64,000 nucleotides of DNA from Lachnospiraceae bacterium. GTDB taxonomy: Bacteria > Bacillota > Clostridia > Lachnospirales > Lachnospiraceae. Shown here in pieces: positions 44,029-52,624 of the stretch (its first letter is position 1; every line of letters begins with the position of its first letter). The stretch is taken from NCBI GenBank assembly GCA_017437965.1, contig JAFRWN010000020.1:16128-80127 (forward strand), written 5' to 3'. A model generated the notes under the pieces. It searched no databases. It had not been told where the DNA came from and was given only the letters and a program-made list of their open reading frames with translations. A program made the position numbers and the translations under genes.

Positions 44029-44949
44029 TTATCGTAAAAATCCATTAACTATCTGCTCCTCAGCCTCTTCCTCGGTAAGACCGAGTGTCATAAGCTTCGT
44101 AAGCTGCTCTCCCGCAATTTTACCGATGGCGGCCTCATGTATCAGTGAAGCATCGATGTCAAGTGCCTCAAGCTTCGGCACTGCGAGTATATGGGCATTG
44201 TCCATAATGATGGCGTCACACTCTGTATGACCCTTGCACGGTGCATTTCCGATTATTATCGCATCAAACTTCTGGTAGGAATTGTCCTTTGCAACTGAAC
44301 GGGAAACCACGTCTGCCGAAGCATCTATTCCGTTAAGCTTAACCTCATAAACACTCTCAGCCTTCTGTTCCCCATGGGTCATAAGCCTCTCCCTTACAAC
44401 AAGGCTTGCACCTCTCGCAAGCTCTGCAGTTGTGGTTCTTACCGTCGAGTCAACACCCTTAATCTGGACCATCTCCATTTCCATGGAGCTTCCTTCTTCC
44501 ATGTGGACCTCAGTACCGGGATTAAGTATCCTCTTGCCGCTGCCATCACCCTGGCCATAGTGTTTTTCTACATATTTTACCTTTGCATTCTTTCCGACAA
44601 AGAAGCGGTGGATACCGTCATGCTCCGAATCGAGACTGCCGCTGTTATGGATTCCGCAGCCGGCAACGATAACGACATCCGCATCTTCACCGATATGGAA
44701 ATCATTATATACCATTTCCTTAAGCCCGCTTTTTGAAAGCACTACAGGAATATGCACGCTTTCCTTTTTGGTGCCGGGCTTGATGAAAATATCGATTCCG
44801 GGAACGTCGGTCTTTGTTACTATGTCAATGTTTTCCGTTGTATTTCTTCCCGCAAGCTCCGAATTTGCACGGATATTATAGGCTCCCGCAGGAACGTCAT
44901 GCAGGTCTGCTATTTCTTCAAGCAGCTGTTTCTGTATAAGATCGACCAT
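44029..44949 (-). CDS. sufB: SufB/SufD family Fe-S cluster scaffold protein (single, minimal SUF)
   Basis: 306 residues from the ATG at 44949, which overlaps the sufC stop (TAATG) and follows GGGAGG. The beta-helix core is visible, and the C-terminal HEAAIGKIAGEQLTKLMTLGLTEEEAEEQIVNGFL matches the SufB/D end with the conserved histidine and glutamate. At about 300 residues it is shorter than SufB (about 465) and lacks the usual N-terminal part. With SufC it forms a two-gene system without SufS, SufU or SufD nearby, like the minimal SmsCB type of anaerobes. Confidence 0.85.
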   Translation of the reverse strand: MVDLIQKQLLEEIADLHDVPAGAYNIRANSELAGRNTTENIDIVTKTDVPGIDIFIKPGTKKESVHIPVVLSKSGLKEMVYNDFHIGEDADVVIVAGCGIHNSGSLDSEHDGIHRFFVGKNAKVKYVEKHYGQGDGSGKRILNPGTEVHMEEGSSMEMEMVQIKGVDSTVRTTTAELARGASLVVRERLMTHGEQKAESVYEVKLNGIDASADVVSRSVAKDNSYQKFDAIIIGNAPCKGHTECDAIIMDNAHILAVPKLEALDIDASLIHEAAIGKIAGEQLTKLMTLGLTEEEAEEQIVNGFLR

Positions 44950-45701
44950 TACTGCACCTCCCCTGCATGGACCGGAAATTTGGCGCATGCGCTTACTGCT
45001 GAGGCAGTGCCCAAAAGCTCGGGAAGGATATCCTCCTTTTTGCCCTGCTTCGCAATGCTTCCTCCGCTGATAACGACAATTTCGTCAGCGATGTTCAGTA
45101 TTCTTTCCTGGTGTGAAATTATTACTATCGAGCCATGATCGCTCTTTTTCTGCATTCTTTCAAATACTTCGATGAGATTCTGGAAGCTCCAGAGATCTAT
45201 TCCTGCCTCAGGCTCATCAAAAAGCGAGATTTCAGTACCGCGTGCAAGAACCGTTGCAATTTCAATACGCTTGAGTTCTCCGCCCGAAAGACTTGCATTC
45301 ACTTCGCGGTTGATATAGTCCTTTGCGCAGAGGCCGACCTCCGAAAGATAGTTGCATGCCTCACCTATTCCAAGCTTTTTATTACCAGAAGCAAGCCTGA
45401 TAAGGTCAAGCACCCTGATTCCCTTAAATCTCACAGGCTGCTGGAAAGCATAGCTTATGCCCTTTCTTGCCCTTTCGGTAACCGAAAGTCCTGTAATATT
45501 CTCTCCGTCAAGGAAAATCTCCCCGGCCGTCGGCTTCTCGATTCCCGCAATTATCTTTGCAAGTGTAGACTTTCCGCCTCCGTTCGGGCCTGTTATAACA
45601 ACAAATTTATTGTCTTCTATTTTAAGTGAAATATCCTTTATGATTTCCTTGCTCCCTTTGTTTTCGGAAACCTCAAAGGATATGCCTTTAAGCTCAAGCA
45701 T
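44949..45701 (-). CDS. sufC: Fe-S cluster assembly ATPase SufC
   Basis: 250 residues. Walker A GPNGGGKST near residue 39, LSGGELKRIEIA signature, and a SufC-type Walker B with ISLFDEPEAGIDLWSF. SufC is a soluble ABC ATPase that drives cluster assembly on SufB/D. It follows dnaB with a 3-base gap, so the suf genes ride on the gdpP-rplI-dnaB operon. Length is normal. Confidence 0.92.
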   Translation of the reverse strand: MLELKGISFEVSENKGSKEIIKDISLKIEDNKFVVITGPNGGGKSTLAKIIAGIEKPTAGEIFLDGENITGLSVTERARKGISYAFQQPVRFKGIRVLDLIRLASGNKKLGIGEACNYLSEVGLCAKDYINREVNASLSGGELKRIEIATVLARGTEISLFDEPEAGIDLWSFQNLIEVFERMQKKSDHGSIVIISHQERILNIADEIVVISGGSIAKQGKKEDILPELLGTASAVSACAKFPVHAGEVQ

Positions 45702-45704
45702 AAG

Positions 45705-47057
45705 TTAATCCTTTCCTGTCTGCACTTTTTTCTGCAGATTTGCAAATTTAGTAAATTCAGGCAGCCATTTCAGATAGACCGTTCCGGTCGGGCCGTTACG
45801 CTGTTTGCCTATGATTATCTCGGCCTCACCCGGATGTGCGGTATCCTTATGGTAATATTCGTCACGATAGATGAACATTACGACGTCGGCATCCTGCTCT
45901 ATGGCACCCGATTCACGAAGATCTGAAAGCATCGGACGCTTGTCATCACGGCTTTCAACCGCACGCGAAAGCTGGGAAAGCGCAATAACAGGGCAGTTTA
46001 TCTCCCTGGCTATCGACTTGAGCGACCTCGAGATTTCGGAAACCTCCTGCTGCTTCGACTCTGACTTTCTTCCGCTGGTCATCAGCTGGAGATAATCGAC
46101 AATCACGCATTTGAGATTGTTCTCAAGCTTCATCTTCCTGCACTTTGAACGGAACTCGGCAACCGAGATACCCGGCGTGTCATCTATTATCAGGTTTGAA
46201 CTACCTATCACTCTCGCACTTTCCATGAGCTCTGCCCACTCCGAATTGTCAAGACGGCCGGTCCTTATGTTCTGCGCATCCACACGCGAATGCATGGAAA
46301 GCATACGGTTTACCAGCTGAGTCTTCGACATTTCGAGCGAGAATATGCAGGTCGTATAATCATTTTTGATCGCCATATGCTCGGCCACGTTAAGAACGAA
46401 CGCAGTTTTTCCCATTGAAGGACGTGCTGCGATAAGCACAAGGTCCGAAGGCTGCATTCCCGCTGTCATATAGTCCAGATCCAGAAAGCCCGTGGGCACG
46501 CCCGTTACCGAGCCTCCCATCTTGGCCGCTTTTTCTATTGTACTGAGGCTTTCCAGCACGACCTTGTCTATGGTCGTGAAATCCTTGGCACTGTTGCCCT
46601 TCTGGAAAATCTCAAATATCTTCTTTTCGGCATCCGCAAAAATTTCGCTGCTGCCTGCCTTGTCCTGATAGCAGACGTTACAAAGTCCTTCCGTCGTTCT
46701 GATAAACTGCCTCAGAAGTGATTTATTCCTTACGATATCGGCATAATACTTGACGTTTGCCGAGGTAGGAACCGTCTCAAGCAGCTTTGAAATATATTCA
46801 AGGGAATAATATTCCTCCGGAAGATCGGTCTGGCGCAGCCTGTTCTGGACAGTAACGATGTCTATTGTGGCATTTTCGTTGAACATTTTTGAAATGACAT
46901 CAAAAAATATCCCGAGCCTTGTCTCATAGAAATCGTCCTTGTTTAGCATTTCCGTCGCAGCGGAAACAGCATCACGGTCCATGAGCATCGAGCCGATGAC
47001 AGAAACCTCAGCTTCTTCGCTGTGGGGCATTATCCTTTTTACAAGATTTTCATCCAT
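45705..47057 (-). CDS. dnaB: Replicative DNA helicase
   Basis: 450 residues of the DnaB (Bacillus DnaC) family. N-terminal domain starts MPHSEEAEVSVIGSMLMDRDAV; the RecA core has AARPSMGKTAFVLN (Walker A), IVDYLQLM (Walker B) and the C-terminal DLRESGAIEQDADVV. It forms the hexameric helicase at the replication fork. Start ATG overlaps the rplI stop by one base (TAATG). The order gdpP-rplI-dnaB is a conserved Firmicutes operon. Confidence 0.97.
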   Translation of the reverse strand: MDENLVKRIMPHSEEAEVSVIGSMLMDRDAVSAATEMLNKDDFYETRLGIFFDVISKMFNENATIDIVTVQNRLRQTDLPEEYYSLEYISKLLETVPTSANVKYYADIVRNKSLLRQFIRTTEGLCNVCYQDKAGSSEIFADAEKKIFEIFQKGNSAKDFTTIDKVVLESLSTIEKAAKMGGSVTGVPTGFLDLDYMTAGMQPSDLVLIAARPSMGKTAFVLNVAEHMAIKNDYTTCIFSLEMSKTQLVNRMLSMHSRVDAQNIRTGRLDNSEWAELMESARVIGSSNLIIDDTPGISVAEFRSKCRKMKLENNLKCVIVDYLQLMTSGRKSESKQQEVSEISRSLKSIAREINCPVIALSQLSRAVESRDDKRPMLSDLRESGAIEQDADVVMFIYRDEYYHKDTAHPGEAEIIIGKQRNGPTGTVYLKWLPEFTKFANLQKKVQTGKD

Positions 47058-47500
47058 TATTTTTCCTCAACTACCTTTACGCCAAGCTCTGCGCTTACCT
47101 GGGGATGCAGTTTTACCGTTGCGGTAAAGCTTCCCATGTTCTTGAAGGGCTGCATTACAAGCTTTTTCTTGTCTATGTCAATATTTTTCTGGCTCTTAAG
47201 TGCCTCAGCAACTTCTTTTGCGGAAATCGAACCGAAAACCTTTCCGTTCTCGCCGGTCTTGATTCCAATGGTTACTTCGCACTTGTTGATCTTTTCAGCC
47301 AGAGCCTGTGCCTCTGCAAGCTGCTCTGCAGCAAGCTTTGCCTCATTTTTCTTCTTTATCTTGAGATCGTTAAGGGCCTTGGGTGTTGCTTCAACAGCTG
47401 CCTGTTTTGCAACGAGATTTCTTCCGTAGCCATCCTTAACCTTAACTATCTCATCTGCCTTTCCAAGTGATTTAACATCCTGTAAAAGTATGATTTCCAT
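47057..47500 (-). CDS. rplI: Ribosomal protein L9 (bL9)
   Basis: 147 residues. MEIILLQDVKSLGKADEIVKVKDGYGRN is the N-terminal 23S-rRNA binding signature; a long helix follows, then the C-terminal domain ending in VVEEK. Both ends overlap the neighbouring genes by one base (TAATG), a tight translational link in the gdpP-rplI-dnaB operon. Confidence 0.98.
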   Translation of the reverse strand: MEIILLQDVKSLGKADEIVKVKDGYGRNLVAKQAAVEATPKALNDLKIKKKNEAKLAAEQLAEAQALAEKINKCEVTIGIKTGENGKVFGSISAKEVAEALKSQKNIDIDKKKLVMQPFKNMGSFTATVKLHPQVSAELGVKVVEEK

Positions 47501-49545
47501 TACAACTCTCCTCCTGTTTTCATATTATAAAGTACTGTTCTTACCATATCCATGGCCTGATCGATTGAAACATCCTCAATCTGGGCACCGGCCACGTTCA
47601 TATGACCGCCGCCGCCAAGTTTCTCCATTATCACCTGAACGTTGATTTCGTCTATCGATCTTGCGCTTACATATATCTTGTTCTGATATTCCGTAAATAC
47701 AAAGGAAGCCCTTATTCCGACTATCTCAAGCAACTCGTTTGCCACCTGTGCGCCGAGTACGGTCGGAGACTCTATACCGTCGGTCAGGCACTTTGCAAAC
47801 GCAAAGCCGTCAAGGAAAATCTCGGTCGAAGTGATCGCCCTTGCCTTTGTGACATATTCATTCATATCCGCCCTGAAGGCTTTTCTTATGCTTGTAACAT
47901 CTACGCCGTTCTTACGAAGGTAGGCCGCTGCCTCGAAGGTCCTGACACCTGTCTTTGTAAGGAAATTGTTTGTATCTATCATGATACCGGCATAGAGCGC
48001 TTCAGCCTCAAGTGGTCTGAGCTTTAGTTCGGAACCTATGTACTGCAGAACCTCCGCAACCATTTCGCTCGCAGATGATGCATAGGGCTCGACATAGGAA
48101 AGCACCGCATGCTTTATCGAATCCTCGGTCACCCTGTGATGGTCGAGTACGATTACGGTCGGTATGAGGTTGAAAAGCTCGGGACATTCGGTCCTCGTCG
48201 GGCGGTTTACGTCGCAGACGATGAGCAAGCCGTCCTTTCCGGCTTTTTCCTGCGCTGTAAGGCTTCCGACAAACATATCGGAAGGATAATCCGGATTATC
48301 AAGGAAGCGTGAGGCAATCGGCCTGATCGCAGCATTGATCTCGTTAAGTACGATATGCGCATTCTTTCCGAGTGCACGCGCAATGCTGTATACACCGATT
48401 GCGGAACCGAGAGCGTCGGCATCCGAAATCGAGTGGCCCATGATGATGACCTCGTCATGTGCCTCGATAAGCTCGCGGAGCGCATGTGCCTTAACTCTTG
48501 CGGTAACACGGTTACTCTTCTCGATCGAAGCACTCTTGCCACCGATGTAGGTAATGTCGTCGCCGTTCTTTATTACGATCTGGTCACCGCCACGGCCGAG
48601 CGCAAGGTCGATGGCCGCTCTTGCATATTCATAGCTCTTTGCATAGTCCGACTCTGCGATACCAAGACCCATACTTATCGTTATGTTGCTCTCGGTCTTT
48701 CCGGAATTGATCTTTTTGACCTCTTCAAGCAGCACCTTGCCGGTCTGTTTTACCTCTTCAAGATATTTTTTCTGGAAAACGAAAAGATATTTGTCCTTTT
48801 CAAGCTTTTTGATAACCGCGCTCATGGTATTCATATATTTATTGATCTTTCGGTCAACAAGTGCGGAAAGAAGCGAGCGCTTTACTTCATCCACAACCTC
48901 CAGAACCTCGTCATAGTTATCGATATAGAGCAGACCGATTATCATCTGCTGGTTGTAATTTTCCTGCCTCAGCACCGAAATCTCGGTCTCATCATAGAGG
49001 TAGACGCTGATCAGCTTGCTGTTCATGTCTCCTTCGACTTCGTTGATGATATTAAGAGACTCATCAAACTTCGGAGCCTCCATTGCGGAAAGTATTACCT
49101 TATATGACTTGTTACCTATCTCGGCATGGAATACCACGTCAGCGGTAGCCGTAGGCATTTTGCTTTTTGTAATATTCGGGAAAAGGGCGGTCATCGAATC
49201 GGGTCTGCCCTTTATTTCTGAAAGAAGATCCTGCATTTCATAGTTGGTCCACAGTATCCTTGCGTTTGTATCCATTACAGCATAGGGAACCGCAAGAAGT
49301 GAGATCATCTCGCGCTGAACAACGCTGTAGCCCACTCCGACCTTTACAAGATCATGTTTAAGACGCTGCCTTATCAGTACGGCGGCGATTACAAGAACTA
49401 TTATATAAAGAAGGACACCGATCATCATTATGCCGGCAGCCCTCTTGTCTTTTACTCCAAAGCCCAGAACCGCTGCATCGAGCAGTAATATCACTGTCGC
49501 GATCAGCGGAAAGAGCAGATATATTTTAAATCTTGTAAGTCTCAT
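47500..49545 (-). CDS. gdpP: Cyclic-di-AMP phosphodiesterase GdpP (YybT)
   Basis: About 681 residues from the ATG at 49545 (GGAGG upstream). Two membrane helices at the N-terminus, a PAS-like domain (AVPYAVMDTNARILWTNYEMQ), a degenerate GGDEF domain, and a C-terminal DHH/DHHA1 phosphoesterase with GHSISDADALGSAIG, VLDHHR and GGGGHMNVAGA. It hydrolyses c-di-AMP and so controls osmotic and wall homeostasis. First gene of the operon with rplI, dnaB and sufCB. Lengths near the family norm of about 655. Confidence 0.93.
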   Translation of the reverse strand: MRLTRFKIYLLFPLIATVILLLDAAVLGFGVKDKRAAGIMMIGVLLYIIVLVIAAVLIRQRLKHDLVKVGVGYSVVQREMISLLAVPYAVMDTNARILWTNYEMQDLLSEIKGRPDSMTALFPNITKSKMPTATADVVFHAEIGNKSYKVILSAMEAPKFDESLNIINEVEGDMNSKLISVYLYDETEISVLRQENYNQQMIIGLLYIDNYDEVLEVVDEVKRSLLSALVDRKINKYMNTMSAVIKKLEKDKYLFVFQKKYLEEVKQTGKVLLEEVKKINSGKTESNITISMGLGIAESDYAKSYEYARAAIDLALGRGGDQIVIKNGDDITYIGGKSASIEKSNRVTARVKAHALRELIEAHDEVIIMGHSISDADALGSAIGVYSIARALGKNAHIVLNEINAAIRPIASRFLDNPDYPSDMFVGSLTAQEKAGKDGLLIVCDVNRPTRTECPELFNLIPTVIVLDHHRVTEDSIKHAVLSYVEPYASSASEMVAEVLQYIGSELKLRPLEAEALYAGIMIDTNNFLTKTGVRTFEAAAYLRKNGVDVTSIRKAFRADMNEYVTKARAITSTEIFLDGFAFAKCLTDGIESPTVLGAQVANELLEIVGIRASFVFTEYQNKIYVSARSIDEINVQVIMEKLGGGGHMNVAGAQIEDVSIDQAMDMVRTVLYNMKTGGEL

Positions 49546-49590
49546 ACCAGCCTCCATTTGCTGCACCCTTTCATGAGGATACACATAGCT

Positions 49591-49619
49591 AGTATATCAC
49601 ATCGACTTCCAATTTTCAA
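49591..49619 (-). promoter_or_regulatory. Promoter of the gdpP-rplI-dnaB-sufCB operon
   Basis: On the minus strand TTGAAA (49614-49619) and TATACT (49591-49596) are 17 bases apart, about 45 bases before the gdpP start. Confidence 0.75.
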
Positions 49620-49624
49620 GCAAA

Positions 49625-50596
49625 CTATTCTAAAGCTTTTTTAATAACCGAGAGATTTTCTTCCATCAGGGAAAGGTAGCTTGCACCCTGCTTTACATCG
49701 GCAGATGTTATCGACTGTATTGAATTAAGCGTCAGTACATCCACATTCTTTGCTCCCGAATTCTCTATTATCGAATCGGCAAGCTTGCCATTGCTGCTTT
49801 CAATCTTCATCACATGCTTAAGCGAAAGCTCATTTATCTTGTCGGCAAGGAACTTGATGGTCTTGAAGCTTGCCTCGGACTCTGCCGAGCAGCCGACAAA
49901 GGCGGCATAATAGGTAAGACCGTAGTCATCGGTAAGATATCTGAACGGGAAGCGGTCACCGAAAAGCAGGGTCTTTGTTCCTGCATTTTCCACAGCCGCC
50001 TCAAACTCCTTATCGAGCTTGTCAAGCTTTTCCTTGTAGGCAGCGGTATTTTTTGCATATGTTTCAGCATTCTTCTTGTCAGCCTCAGAAAGAGCATCAT
50101 TTATTGCATCGCAGATTATCTCGGCATTTTTAATGGAAAGCCATACATGCTCATCCTTTTCGCCCTCTTCCTCTTCTTCCTCGGCTTCCATGCCTTCGAC
50201 TATCTCTTCTTCCTTTGCGCGGTCGCCAAGAATGTCAAGGAGATTAAGGACTATCATATCCTTGTTGCTCTTTTGTCTTAAAACATCTGCAACCCATTTG
50301 TCCGACTCTCCGCCTGCATATATGAAAATGTCGCAGTTCTGGACCTTAAGCACATCGTCAGCCGTGGGCTGATAGCTGTGAAGGTCTGCTCCGTTGTCAA
50401 GAAGCAGCGTAAGCTCTGCTCCGGCAGGATTATCACCGAGTACTTCCCTTACCCAGTCATATTCAGGGAAAATTGTCACTACAACCGAAAGCTTGCCATT
50501 GTTTTTCTTTTGTCCGCAGCCGGTAAACAGTACGGCTGCAAATGCCATAACAACAGCAAGAATAATCACTCTCTTTATTTTCTTTAAGTTCTTCAT
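49625..50596 (-). CDS. Metal ABC transporter substrate-binding lipoprotein (ZnuA-like)
   Basis: 323 residues. Lipobox LFTGC (Cys27), then the cluster A-I fold: TIFPEYDWVREVLGDNPAGAELTLLLDNGADLHSYQPTADDV with the metal-binding His in LHSYQP, an acidic loop of seven glutamates followed by DEHVWLS with a second His, and GDRFPFRYLTDDYG. It would bind Zn2+ or Mn2+ outside the cell for import; the ABC partners are not adjacent in the window. Two Fur-type operators flank its promoter. The ribosome site GAGGAG is unusually far (about 14 bases) from the ATG. Confidence 0.85.
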   Translation of the reverse strand: MKNLKKIKRVIILAVVMAFAAVLFTGCGQKKNNGKLSVVVTIFPEYDWVREVLGDNPAGAELTLLLDNGADLHSYQPTADDVLKVQNCDIFIYAGGESDKWVADVLRQKSNKDMIVLNLLDILGDRAKEEEIVEGMEAEEEEEEGEKDEHVWLSIKNAEIICDAINDALSEADKKNAETYAKNTAAYKEKLDKLDKEFEAAVENAGTKTLLFGDRFPFRYLTDDYGLTYYAAFVGCSAESEASFKTIKFLADKINELSLKHVMKIESSNGKLADSIIENSGAKNVDVLTLNSIQSITSADVKQGASYLSLMEENLSVIKKALE

Positions 50597-50630
50597 TTTC
50601 TACTATTAACTCTCCTCACGCCAAGTAATT

Positions 50631-50645
50631 TGAAAACGATTTTCA
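50631..50645. promoter_or_regulatory. Fur-family operator, downstream copy
   Basis: TGAAAACGATTTTCA, a 15-base 7-1-7 palindrome with one asymmetric position, overlaps or follows the transcription start of the metal-binding lipoprotein gene. It matches the form of Fur/Zur/PerR-type boxes. Confidence 0.65.
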
Positions 50646-50658
50646 ATTTCAGTTTTGG

Positions 50659-50687
50659 ATTTTATCACATGTTTCAGTATATGTCAA
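50659..50687 (-). promoter_or_regulatory. Promoter of the ZnuA-like lipoprotein gene
   Basis: On the minus strand TTGACA (50682-50687) and TAAAAT (50659-50664) are 17 bases apart. Two Fur-type palindromes lie on each side, centred 66 bases apart. Confidence 0.8.
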
Positions 50688-50696
50688 GCACAAATT

Positions 50697-50711
50697 TGAA
50701 AATGATTTTCA
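50697..50711. promoter_or_regulatory. Fur-family operator, upstream copy
   Basis: TGAAAATGATTTTCA is a perfect 7-1-7 palindrome, ten bases upstream of the -35 box of the lipoprotein promoter. Confidence 0.7.
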
Positions 50712-50736
50712 TTTTTTATTCCGTACTTGCACGGGC

Positions 50737-50770
50737 AATAAAAAAGCACAACCCTTTCAGATTGTGCTTT
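50737..50770 (-). terminator. Terminator of the rpsF-ssb-rpsR operon
   Basis: On the minus strand AAAGCACAA and TTGTGCTTT pair around a ten-base loop and end in TTTTTT, 30 bases after rpsR. Confidence 0.85.
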
Positions 50771-50799
50771 AGTACCTTTATTTACCTGCCAGTAACAGA

Positions 50800-51078
50800 T
50801 CAGTCTGTAGTATAAGGCAGAAGTGCAATATGACGTGCTCTCTTGATTGCAGATGTAAGAGCTCTCTGATGTCTTGCACATGTTCCGGTGATTCTTCTGG
50901 GAAGAATCTTTCCTCTCTCGGAGATATATCTCTTGAGAGTGTTAACATCCTTGTAGGAAATTGCCTTGTCCTTCTCAGCACAGAAGATGCAAACCTTCTT
51001 TCTTCTGCGGATCATACGTCTCCTTGCAGGAGCCTCAGCTCTTTCCTTATCAGCCTTTACCGGTTTATCGTTAGCCAT
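50800..51078 (-). CDS. rpsR: Ribosomal protein S18 (bS18)
   Basis: 92 residues. Core signature: [48 protein letters not shown] (read in parts), preceded by a zinc-type CIFCAEKDK motif, which suggests a C+ form. The N-terminal 25 residues are a basic extension. AGGAGG lies before the ATG. Third gene of the conserved rpsF-ssb-rpsR operon. Confidence 0.97.
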   Translation of the reverse strand: MANDKPVKADKERAEAPARRRMIRRRKKVCIFCAEKDKAISYKDVNTLKRYISERGKILPRRITGTCARHQRALTSAIKRARHIALLPYTTD

Positions 51079-51099
51079 TACGTTTTCCTCCTATTCGAT

Positions 51100-51546
51100 T
51101 TAAGTAAACGGCAGTTCTTCTTCCATTCCGTCCGGAATGTTCATGAAACCGTCGCCTGCGGATGAGGGAGCGGGTGAACCTGCACCGAAGCTGTCAAAAC
51201 TGCTTCCTCCGTTTCCGCCATTGCCTGCGTTTTTGCTGTCAGCAAACTCCTGTTCATCAACAATTACCTGAACACTGTAAACCTTCTGGCCGTCCTTGTT
51301 GGTGTAATTGTCATTCTGAATTCTGCCTGTGATAAGTACCTGCTGGCCCTTTTTGAAATACTTCTCTGCAAATTCAGCACTCTTTCCGAATGCAGTGCAG
51401 TTGAAGAAATCAGCCTCGGGGTCGTTATCTTTTCTGAAACGACGATTTACAGCAAGTGAATAACGGCAAACAGCAGTACTGCTTCCCTGACCATAACGCA
51501 TTTCAGGATCGCGGGTAAGTCTACCCATAAGAATAACTTTATTCAT
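51100..51546 (-). CDS. ssb: Single-stranded DNA-binding protein
   Basis: 148 residues. OB-fold region MNKVILMGRLTRDPEMRYGQG, NRRFRKDNDPEADFFNCTAFGKSAEF and GRIQNDNYTNKDGQKVY, then a Gly/Ser-rich linker and the acidic tail EEELPFT that recruits repair and replication proteins. AGGAGG is close to the ATG. Placed between rpsF and rpsR, as in Bacillus. Confidence 0.97.
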   Translation of the reverse strand: MNKVILMGRLTRDPEMRYGQGSSTAVCRYSLAVNRRFRKDNDPEADFFNCTAFGKSAEFAEKYFKKGQQVLITGRIQNDNYTNKDGQKVYSVQVIVDEQEFADSKNAGNGGNGGSSFDSFGAGSPAPSSAGDGFMNIPDGMEEELPFT

Positions 51547-51555
51547 AGTTACCTC

Positions 51556-51846
51556 CTATTCTTCGTCCTGTTTTACGCACAAATATCTGAGCACGTTGTC
51601 CATGATACGAACTCTGGATTCGATCTCAGCGGGAACTGTAGTCTCAGCATCGAATTGGATGAAATAGTAAAAACCTTCATTCATCTTCTGGATTTCATAA
51701 GCCAGCTTCTGCTTGCCCTTGTCTTCAACCTCGGTGATCACACCGCCGAATCTTGTGATGAGATTCTTGGCTGCTTCAAGAGTCTTCTCTCTGGCTTCAT
51801 CCTCGATCTTTGCACTTACAACTAAGACTAATTCATACTTGTTCAT
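51556..51846 (-). CDS. rpsF: Ribosomal protein S6 (bS6)
   Basis: 96 residues from the ATG at 51846; GGAGG is about 12 bases upstream. MNKYELVLVVSAKIEDEAREKTLEAAKNL and the KLAYEIQKMNEGFYYFIQF core are the S6 pattern. It starts the rpsF-ssb-rpsR operon. In Bacillus, S6-S18 complex binds the operon leader; the leader here (51847-51925) was not resolved as such. Confidence 0.95.
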   Translation of the reverse strand: MNKYELVLVVSAKIEDEAREKTLEAAKNLITRFGGVITEVEDKGKQKLAYEIQKMNEGFYYFIQFDAETTVPAEIESRVRIMDNVLRYLCVKQDEE

Positions 51847-51927
51847 AGTTGTCTCGCACCTCCTTCTGGTCTCCGGCCCCCTGTTCGGGAGCAAGGAATA
51901 TTTTTCGTGTAGTCATCACGGAAGGTC

Positions 51928-51956
51928 ATTGTATCATAAAGCTCAGTCAATTGCAA
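51928..51956 (-). promoter_or_regulatory. Promoter of the rpsF operon
   Basis: On the minus strand TTGCAA (51951-51956) and TACAAT (51928-51933) are 17 bases apart. The -35 box lies inside the last codons of the HAD gene. Confidence 0.7.
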
Positions 51957-52560
51957 GCATTTTTTTCAGGTTTTTGACGCTGTCTGGCAGAGTCCCCTTC
52001 TGTGGTTCCCACACAAATCCCTCCATACCGGATTTCTTCGCCGCATCCACATTTATCTCCCTGTCGTCAATGAAAAGGCACTCGGAAGGGTTAAGTGAAT
52101 ATCTGTCGCAAAGAAGCTTATATATTTTTAAATCAGGCTTTGCTACCTTTTCAATGCCCGAAATCACTTCCCCGTCAGTATGTTTTCTGAATTTAAAGCC
52201 CGGCCAGTGAAGTTCTGAAAGCTTCGGAGGATAGTTTGAAAGCAGGTAAACATTAAATCCAGCCACCTTTATATCCTTTATCATGCCTTCGGCATAATCA
52301 TATTCCCAGACGATTTCTGTAAGGTCCTTCCAGAATTTTTCAATATCATCCTTATAACCAGGATATAAAGTGCAGAAAAACTCACAGGCACTGTTCTCGT
52401 CAAAGATGCCAAGATCCATCTCGTCCCAGTATTTTGTCTTTATCATGTTTTTTCCGAGAAAACCGGCATGTTCAGAGCTGATACCAAGGTCTGTCATATA
52501 ATCATGCCAGCGGAAATCCGCCAGAACCATGCCGACATCAAAAACTACATTTTTTATCAT
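51943..52560 (-). CDS. HAD-family hydrolase (subfamily IA)
   Basis: 205 residues from the ATG at 52560. Motif I is VVFDVGMVL (the DxG form has VGMV, nucleophile Asp conserved and the second acidic residue replaced by Gly), motif II LLSNYPP, and motif IV LFIDDREINVDAA with the two metal-binding aspartates. Typical of epoxide-hydrolase-like or phosphatase HADs, but the second catalytic Asp of motif I is absent as DVG rather than DxD, a known variation in the haloacid dehalogenase subset. Substrate unknown. Divergent from the DUF1934 gene. Confidence 0.8.
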   Translation of the reverse strand: MIKNVVFDVGMVLADFRWHDYMTDLGISSEHAGFLGKNMIKTKYWDEMDLGIFDENSACEFFCTLYPGYKDDIEKFWKDLTEIVWEYDYAEGMIKDIKVAGFNVYLLSNYPPKLSELHWPGFKFRKHTDGEVISGIEKVAKPDLKIYKLLCDRYSLNPSECLFIDDREINVDAAKKSGMEGFVWEPQKGTLPDSVKNLKKMLAID

Positions 52561-52561
52561 A

Positions 52562-52590
52562 TTGTAATTAAACCTTTCGTATGTTATGAT
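52562..52590 (+). promoter_or_regulatory. Promoter of the DUF1934 gene
   Basis: TTGTAA (52562-52567) and TATGAT (52585-52590) are 17 bases apart, 34 bases before the start codon. It lies just beyond the start codon of the divergent HAD gene. Confidence 0.6.
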
Positions 52591-52624
52591 TATAGCGCTA
52601 AATATTTTGTATAAAGGATATACC

